Of a stretch of 64,000 nt of DNA, positions 57,569 to 64,000 are shown piece by piece; within the stretch, counting starts at the first letter, position 1; the number at the start of each line of letters is the position of its first letter. Made by a program: the position numbers and the translations under genes. The notes beneath the pieces were generated by a model. The model saw only the letters and a list, made by a program, of their open reading frames with translations. It was not told where the DNA came from and ran no database searches. The stretch comes from Labia minor (lineage: Eukaryota; Arthropoda; Insecta; Dermaptera; Spongiphoridae): contig OY720350.1 of NCBI GenBank assembly GCA_963082975.1, positions 40,975,851-41,039,850 of the forward strand. Direction: 5' to 3'.

Positions 57569-58148
57569 ACTATCTCGTAAGAGATAGTATTGCGATCACG
57601 AAAATGTTCGATGTTGAGATTTTGATGTTTTTATACATTTTGAAGGTTCCTGAATCATTTTCACTAGCGTTGAGAAAAATGTCTGTTTGCGTGTATTTAT
57701 GTAACCAAGATTACGCAAAAACGGTTTGAGCTAGAATGATGAAATTTGGTACATGGGCATTATTCAAAATTCATAGTTTTCTATCAACTTTTGAGAAGTG
57801 TAGCTCAACCGGAAGAAGGTCATTATCTACAACGTTTTGATTTTTTTTCTTCTAAAGTGACCGTAAAAATAAAGATATATGTTTGATAATTTTTCACATG
57901 ATTAATAATTGTATAAAACTGCTATATATAGAATTTCAGCTTAATTTATTTTCTGAAAGTACCAGAATTAATTTTTTAACACTGCAAATCTCACGCGCCA
58001 ACACGTGACGTGCCATCAACAAAGTGCCAAACTTGCGCTGGTTTAATAAATGTTATTTATTAATTTTAATTTATAATTTAAATTAATATATGTTATTTAA
58101 TTTAAATCCAATTCAACTTTGCGAGATAGTCGAGTGGAGACACTCCAG
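57569..58148 (+). mobile_element. Family A Helentron-like element, copy A7
   Basis: Left end ACTATCTCGTAAGAGATAGT after a T run; right end with inverse motif, GAGTG-GAGA-CACTC hairpin and CAG before a T run. Very similar to copy A2. Confidence 0.85.
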
Positions 58149-58559
58149 CTTTTTTTTTATTTTATAAAAAATGGTCAACATTTAATTTAATTCTTTAAAT
58201 CTAACTTTGTATCCTAAAATATTCTACTCTAATCTGAAAATAAAATTTAATAATATACTAATTTGTTTAATTTAGATGAATTTGGTAGTTACACAATATG
58301 TTGTAGATTGTTTTGTTTTTTTTTATTTGCAATATTTCCATTTCAATTTTTATATCTTACCGCGAAATGAGTTTGATTTTCGAAATAGAATTTCAAGCAA
58401 TAAACTCGTTACAACTTACAATGTAATAATAAAGTAAGATTCGTTACAATATGTACTTATGTCCCCATTTGAATAGTATATATGTTTTTGCTCGTAACCG
58501 GAGTTTTTCTAACTTCTTAAAATGTTAATTTTAATGAATCGAATTCTAAGAAAATCATT

Positions 58560-59010
58560 TTATACTAGTAAGTCTCACTCTCGCATTTCAGTAAAAGGAA
58601 GCGGTAGATAAAAAAAAACACCGAAAAGGGGTGGGGTGTGAAGTTATAAGATGCCAAGCCACAGGCGTGTCGTATATGAAATTCTAATTCCCACTTACGA
58701 CTTTTAAGTTATTCAGCCTGTTTAATTTGGACACGGATTAATACATATTTATTATATTTTCATTGGATCATTTCTGACCCTTCGGCTCCAGTCATCAAAC
58801 ATCTTTTATTACCACTCAATGAGACACCAAATCCATCTATTTTGGGCCTATCAATAAAATGGACTGTTTTACTTCTTCTTATTACTTAATCATATAAACC
58901 GGGTTTCGTAATGCAGTCGCAAAGATAAAGAGAAAGAGAGAAGTGGGGAGAAAGGGGGAGGATAGATGGTTGGATGTGGAGGATTCATTCTTTGTCCCGA
59001 ACAAAGATCC
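58560..59010. promoter_or_regulatory. Candidate conserved regulatory island upstream of FoxB
   Basis: Balanced composition with CACTCTCGCATTTCAGTAA, AAGCCACAGGCGTGTCG, GACCCTTCGGCTCCAGTC, TTTTGGGCCTATCAATAAAA and a purine-rich AGAGAAGTGGGGAGAAAGG. No open frame. About 9.7 kb upstream of FoxB. Confidence 0.38.
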
Positions 59011-59290
59011 ATACAATAAAATCAAGAATTTCTATTGGGAATCATTGAATTTATTGAATTTCAATGTATAATTAAATAAAATGTGCTTATATTATTCATT
59101 AAATGTAATTATTGAAATTATGTAAGAATTATAAAAATAGCAAAGAAAAATAATAATAAAAAAAACAGTGTTTTTTTAATCTTTTCTAGTCGCAATATAA
59201 AAGAAGGAAATATCTGATTTACCAAGCAGCCACTATATACTTTTAAAAATTTATTCTTTATGAATTGTGAATATTTTTTTAATAATATAG

Positions 59291-59562
59291 AGACGCCACA
59301 GGGTAGGAGGTAGCGTAGCTGGCTCACATTCTCGTGATCCCGGGTTCAAGTCTCGGGTCTGGCAAGGGGTCTATAAAACGGAGTCATCCCAGCCTCCGGG
59401 AAAATTGGGAAGCTGCTTGATAAGAAGTAGCGGCTCCGATCAAGAAAATCAAGGTAAAGGTTGATAGGACCCGTTCTACTGATCATAGGATACCTAATTG
59501 ATATAATCGATTTGATAGACTTTGTCATTTCGTAGGACGTACAAAAGTCAGAGAGGTTTTAA
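59291..59562 (+). mobile_element. tRNA-derived SINE, family D, copy D4 (best Pol III boxes)
   Basis: GGTAGCGTAGCTGG at 59310 fits the A box consensus and GGTTCAAGTC at 59342 fits the B box. The tail GTACAAAAGTCAGAGAGG ends in TTTT. Reverse-strand frames over it are artefacts. Confidence 0.88.
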
Positions 59563-59882
59563 GAATATATAATATCTAGTATTACGGGTGTGTCTAAGAA
59601 TAGTATTACATTAACTGGATCTACATTTTCTTATCTTATTAATACCTCAATTTTATTAATATACTTTAATATTATTAAAATATACAGTATTGATCAAATA
59701 TTTTAATTAAACAAGATATTCTTTAATATCATTTCAAATTAATATATCAATTAAGGAAACAAATTTATAGAATATCCATGTTAATAATAATAATATGTAA
59801 GTATAATATTTTCCCTATGAATCATTGTAATATTTTAATTTGGATATTTATTTACATCTGTTATTAATTCTTTTAATTAAAC
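59563..59882. other. AT-rich stretch between SINE D4 and the BEL element
   Basis: No gene or repeat seen. The BEL insertion point follows TTTTAATTAAAC. Confidence 0.65.
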
Positions 59883-60975
59883 TGTATCCGCTTGATACAT
59901 CGACTATAGAGGCTTGTAAGACCTAAAAAAAAAATAATAGAAAGCTATTGTTCCTGAAAATCGAAAGTGGGAGGAAATGGAATGGGATGAATCCTTAATA
60001 TATATCAATTTTGCTCGAAGGCTAAAAAGAGGAATTAATAAAATTACGATAGCAACCTCTTCACTTCTATCGCACCTGGAAATTTAAATGGACTGTATCA
60101 AAGGTCTATGTTTAATATATTAAGAATTTGGGATTGAAAAAAGCTCGCTAAATAAACACTATAATCAACTTTTACAATATTTAATTAAATTAAAATTAGG
60201 TTCAATTAAAAACGGATTAATTATATTTAGGGTCACCTAAATATTTTTATATATCAACTTAAGTCTAAATTTTCAATCTAAAATTAATATAGTTCAAAGT
60301 GTTCATAAGTGCACTTATCTGACCACCGGGAATTGAATTAAATGGGGGTTTACGCTGCCGTTCGCTGCCTGGATGTCTTCTCTGCTGGTTTCGCAATTGA
60401 TCCAACGATCAATTGGCTTTGGACCCTCCTCGAGTTTCCAACGGGATGAATGGACCAGCACGGATCCAAATGTAGAGATGATCCCCTCAGGAATCACTGG
60501 GTTTGCCCCCTCGGAACAAACTCTGGAGCACAGGACCGGCGGCTGCAATCTGTAGCCTCGTCGACGACCCCAAAAGCACCGCGTTCGAGTTGTAAATTCG
60601 AACGGGTCGAATAAGGCGTCGGTGGGCCAAAAAGCCCCAGTAAGCAGTGGACGAGCTGATAAAAACAACAGGCCGCAGCGACAGACAAAGGCAATAGCAC
60701 TCGGGCGACAGGGACAACAGCAGCGGGGCTCCGGAGAGCTCGGCCTGTCTTTTTATATGTAGATAGTAAGGGAGGGGGGTGGTCAACCTCATGAATTTAT
60801 GACAATAACAATTAAATATTTAAAACTATAAATTAAATTAACTTAAAAATATTAAACTACATTATATAATTAATTAACACTAATATTTATAAATATTAAA
60901 TTAATTACTATTTAAACTTAGTCAGAGGGCGGGAATTCAAATTTATTTGAATTCAGGTTCCATGCGGAAACATCA
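59883..60975 (-). repeat. BEL/Pao 3' LTR (complete, 1093 bases)
   Basis: Its first 560 bases on the plus strand recur without a difference at 63441-64000. The plus-strand left edge is TGTATCCGC and the right edge is AACATCA next to the polypurine tract. Short open frames inside it have no coding signal. Confidence 0.88.
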
Positions 60976-60995
60976 CTCCCCCCCTTGACGGACTG

Positions 60996-63104
60996 TCAAA
61001 ATCTATTTAACGTTACGCTATCGGGTAGCAATGAAATTTTGTTGATCGAAAGGTTATATTCTCCCCTCTCGGTCTTTATTTTAACCCCCTGTACCAAATT
61101 GTCCTTTCCTCGAAAAGTTTTAATAATTTTCCCCAGTTTCCATTGCAAGGGGGACACGCCGGAATCGTGTATCAATACCAATCTATTACGCAAATCATTA
61201 GGGTTCTCCCGAAACCACTTTTTACGAGATTGCCGATTGGTTGAATAACTTTGCCTAGGATCACGCCTAGAGCCAGGTAGCCTATTTGCCCCTACCCTTT
61301 CCCCATTGGACCCTTGTTGATATGAATTAATATATTTACAAGGGCCCATTAGAACCCACCCCAGGTGGGTGTCTTGCGCTTTTGGTAAATCCCTTCTAAA
61401 TACTTTCGTTTTCGATTTCATTAGAAGGGGATATATTTCTGCTCCGAGAATTATATCAATGCCTGCAGGTATGTTAAATTCTGGGTCGGCTAATTTATTA
61501 CCTGCCGGCAGTGTGAAAGGGGGGATCCTTACCTGTTGTATTGGCTGTTCACTTGTTAATTTTTCCAAAACAAGAGGTGCTATTTTATAATTTTGCGATG
61601 TACAGAAATGAGGGCTTAAAGTGAGCTGAACCTTCCCTTTTACTCTCATTGACCGGCCACTCAAATTGAATAGACTTGTAGAGGTCTTTTCAATTTTATG
61701 ACCGAGTCGTTTCGCCATTGAAAGCGAAACACAGCTTACCTGTGCCCCACTATCTAATAGACACCTAGCCTTTATCAATTTTCCCTCGGTGTCTATTATT
61801 TGTACCTGCGCAGTTGCCAATAGTGATGGATTAAATTTATTGTTATTACAGCCCGCATTCGACTGCAATATATGCGTTTGTAATGCATCTACATTCAAAT
61901 TAATTGGTTTATCCTCCAATTGATTGCTTTCTACATCTATATGTAGCAATGTATTTAATTTTTTATTACAATGAGCGCAAGGAGGTTTAAAACAGTCTGC
62001 CGCAGAATGTTTCAATCCTAGACAATTGAAGCATCGCTTCAATTCCCTAATTTTTCCCTTGCGCTCGCCAAGTGATAATTTTTTAAATTTATGACACTCT
62101 TTTAACGAGTGTTTTTTTCCACATATGCTGCAGTCGAATGGGGGCCCGCCCATTGTATGAAAAATGCCTGCTTTTTTAAAATTTTGTTTTTCCCTTCCCT
62201 GATCTATTGTTTTATTGCCCTTTTCAATACTCAGGCCTGGCTGAGCTCCTAGGCAAGAATTATACCTCCTTTCTAAAAAGGCCAATATCTTTTTAATGCT
62301 CGGCAGTTCGAAATTATTATTTTCATAATACCATGCCCGCTTTGTTTCGTAGTCAACTTTCTCTAGAAGAGAGAAAGTCCAAAGAGGGTCACAGTCATCT
62401 AATTGTATTTTCAACGCCTCAAGATTGTTTAAAACGTTCTGAAACGTTGAAAATACTTTGAATAAACTATTCGCCGATTGTGAAGTGGCTTTAGGGATAT
62501 CCATAATCTGCCCAATAAACCGGTACACGATTTCCGATTCCCTATTGTATCTATTATTGAGGGTGTCCCATACAATTTTGTAATTCTCACCCTTCATTGG
62601 ATACATGCCCACGCATTCTAAAGCCTCCCCTTGCAAGGCTCCTTTTAAATAGTTTAATTTCTCGAGAGAGGATATCTCCGTTCGATCTCCTACTATTGAT
62701 AAAAAGGTGTTTTTAAAACCCTCCCAATGCTCAATTTTTCCCGAGAATTTTGGAATCTCTAATTGAGGCAGACTAGGCTTTGCCATAATTTTAGGCCTAT
62801 CGCAAGTCTGCCTACGAGCCTCTAGCTCGTTTTTAATTTGCCTAATTTTTAATAACAGGCCACCCGACATGTCTAGAATCCGATTAATCATCTCAGTTGT
62901 TTCTTCATCTCCCAATGAAGCATCTGAGAGAACATCTGAGTTCACCTCGTTAATGCTTACATTGGAAGATTCCAACTGAATCAATCGAACTTCCAAAACA
63001 TCCGAGTCGGCCTTACCTATATCCCCCAAGGCGGAAGTGATGGTGTGCACAGAACCTGCACATATATTTAATTTTCTGTGGTATAATTTAAATGCCCTCG
63101 ACAT
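60996..63104 (-). CDS. BEL/Pao element gag-protease frame with pol-like tail (702 residues)
   Basis: The frame starts MSRAFKLYHRKLN. Residues near 110-250 match the BEL/Pao gag region (LPQLEIPKFSGKIEHWEGF, then YNRESEIVYRFI), the DUF1759 type. Near 325-390 lie Cys/His clusters of the gag knuckle type (CSICGKKHSLKECHKF; CFNCLGLKHSAADC; CAHC). Near 430-590 is the DUF1758-type aspartic protease with its catalytic LLDSGAQVS. A tail resembling the C-terminal DUF5641 region of BEL/Pao pol (LVLIHDSGVSPLQWKLGKI) closes the frame. Gag and protease in one frame is normal for this family. The reverse transcriptase, RNase H and integrase core parts are not present. This is element sequence, not a host gene. 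Confidence 0.9.
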   Translation of the reverse strand: MSRAFKLYHRKLNICAGSVHTITSALGDIGKADSDVLEVRLIQLESSNVSINEVNSDVLSDASLGDEETTEMINRILDMSGGLLLKIRQIKNELEARRQTCDRPKIMAKPSLPQLEIPKFSGKIEHWEGFKNTFLSIVGDRTEISSLEKLNYLKGALQGEALECVGMYPMKGENYKIVWDTLNNRYNRESEIVYRFIGQIMDIPKATSQSANSLFKVFSTFQNVLNNLEALKIQLDDCDPLWTFSLLEKVDYETKRAWYYENNNFELPSIKKILAFLERRYNSCLGAQPGLSIEKGNKTIDQGREKQNFKKAGIFHTMGGPPFDCSICGKKHSLKECHKFKKLSLGERKGKIRELKRCFNCLGLKHSAADCFKPPCAHCNKKLNTLLHIDVESNQLEDKPINLNVDALQTHILQSNAGCNNNKFNPSLLATAQVQIIDTEGKLIKARCLLDSGAQVSCVSLSMAKRLGHKIEKTSTSLFNLSGRSMRVKGKVQLTLSPHFCTSQNYKIAPLVLEKLTSEQPIQQVRIPPFTLPAGNKLADPEFNIPAGIDIILGAEIYPLLMKSKTKVFRRDLPKAQDTHLGWVLMGPCKYINSYQQGSNGERVGANRLPGSRRDPRQSYSTNRQSRKKWFRENPNDLRNRLVLIHDSGVSPLQWKLGKIIKTFRGKDNLVQGVKIKTERGEYNLSINKISLLPDSVTLNRF

Positions 63105-63440
63105 TTTAAAATTTTTATTTAATTTTAATTAATCTACCTGATAAACTAAAATTATTTATTTACCTATTAAAAGATCCTTTAAAATATTAATTTTAAACGA
63201 ACCTTTTAAAACTTTAGCGACCTTTTTTCAAACAAAGGACAAAGAAAATGAATGGAAAGGAAATTTGTTATTGCAAGGGTCAGGTAACAAAATATTCCAA
63301 CTGAATATAATGTTTATGAAAATTCTATCTCAAGAACAAATGCTTTCTTTTTAAACAAATATAAAATTATTTATATTAAATTAAAACCAGATAAAATCTT
63401 CAATTTTATCCGGCTAAAGAAGGACCAAAAAATGTAATGA

Positions 63441-64000
63441 TGTATCCGCTTGATACATCGACTATAGAGGCTTGTAAGACCTAAAAAAAAAATAATAGAA
63501 AGCTATTGTTCCTGAAAATCGAAAGTGGGAGGAAATGGAATGGGATGAATCCTTAATATATATCAATTTTGCTCGAAGGCTAAAAAGAGGAATTAATAAA
63601 ATTACGATAGCAACCTCTTCACTTCTATCGCACCTGGAAATTTAAATGGACTGTATCAAAGGTCTATGTTTAATATATTAAGAATTTGGGATTGAAAAAA
63701 GCTCGCTAAATAAACACTATAATCAACTTTTACAATATTTAATTAAATTAAAATTAGGTTCAATTAAAAACGGATTAATTATATTTAGGGTCACCTAAAT
63801 ATTTTTATATATCAACTTAAGTCTAAATTTTCAATCTAAAATTAATATAGTTCAAAGTGTTCATAAGTGCACTTATCTGACCACCGGGAATTGAATTAAA
63901 TGGGGGTTTACGCTGCCGTTCGCTGCCTGGATGTCTTCTCTGCTGGTTTCGCAATTGATCCAACGATCAATTGGCTTTGGACCCTCCTCGAGTTTCCAAC
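63441..64000 (-). repeat. BEL/Pao 5' LTR (partial, cut by window end)
   Basis: The first 560 bases match the left LTR exactly, including a run of ten A. By length comparison the full LTR should end near position 64533, outside the window. Confidence 0.88.

Larger units (their letters stand above)
59883..64000 (-). mobile_element. BEL/Pao LTR retrotransposon, young, broken (pol core absent), runs off the window
   Basis: The element lies on the minus strand between two long terminal repeats. The left (3') LTR spans 59883-60975 and the right (5') LTR begins at 63441 and leaves the window. The LTR starts TGATGTTTCC and ends GGATACA on the minus strand, giving the usual TG...CA ends. A polypurine tract (AAGGGGGGGAG, minus strand) abuts the 3' LTR at 60976-60986. 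The interior carries one long frame with BEL/Pao gag and protease parts and a pol-like tail. No reverse transcriptase, RNase H or integrase core is present, so it is a broken, non-autonomous copy. The 560 comparable LTR bases are identical by eye, which means a very recent insertion. The family call rests on the DUF1759-like gag and DUF1758-like protease. Confidence 0.9.

Noticed and set aside
53493-58148. Family A as a classic TIR-bearing MITE
   Set aside because: The inverse motif is not at the right edge but about 20 bases inside, followed by a hairpin, and no target duplication is visible.
60315-60792. Frames of 60-117 codons in the BEL LTR
   Set aside because: They are LTR sequence without protein similarity.

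Overview
This window is very AT-rich eukaryotic nuclear DNA, packed with interspersed repeats and holding only one recognisable host gene. The mix of families (BEL/Pao LTR element, hAT and mariner relics, tRNA-derived SINEs, RTE-like LINE tails, Helitron-like elements carrying a module I associate with insect Helitrons) and the closeness of the gene to insect fd4/fd5-type forkhead factors point to an arthropod. I cannot name the species.

The host gene is a FoxB-class forkhead transcription factor on the minus strand. Exon 1 (48735-48919) holds the N-terminus and the first half of the forkhead domain. Exon 2 (31600-31813) holds the rest of the domain and the second wing. Exon 3 (17791-18227, or down to a stop at 17778) holds a proline-rich tail, an eh1-like repressor motif and a 16-alanine run. 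The introns are about 16.9 and 13.4 kb. Frames join perfectly at both junctions, giving a 282-residue protein if the stop at 17778 is used. A GC-richer promoter and 5' leader region lies at 48920-49320. Scattered islands of ordinary base composition in the introns and flanks (near 2.0, 8.4, 10.4, 20.5, 26.4, 29.7, 37.5, 43.8, 51.1, 55.3 and 58.7 kb) look like candidate conserved regulatory elements of this developmental gene.

Most other recognisable structure is mobile DNA. Two families (A, seven copies; B, about eight copies or fragments) have the plan of non-autonomous Helentron-type Helitrons: a terminal motif at the left, its inverted copy some 20 bases short of the right end, and a small hairpin at the right end. 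A third, related family (C) shares core sequence with B but has different ends. There are also tRNA-derived SINEs of three families, LINE 3' ends, three hAT relics with visible target duplications, a deleted mariner element with a transposase tail, two TA-flanked elements with related ends, and three long fold-back elements. The right end (59883 to beyond 64000) is a young BEL/Pao LTR retrotransposon, minus strand, whose visible LTR parts are identical; it lacks most of pol and is broken.

Nearly all other open frames in the window are short AT-rich chance frames or shadows of these features.
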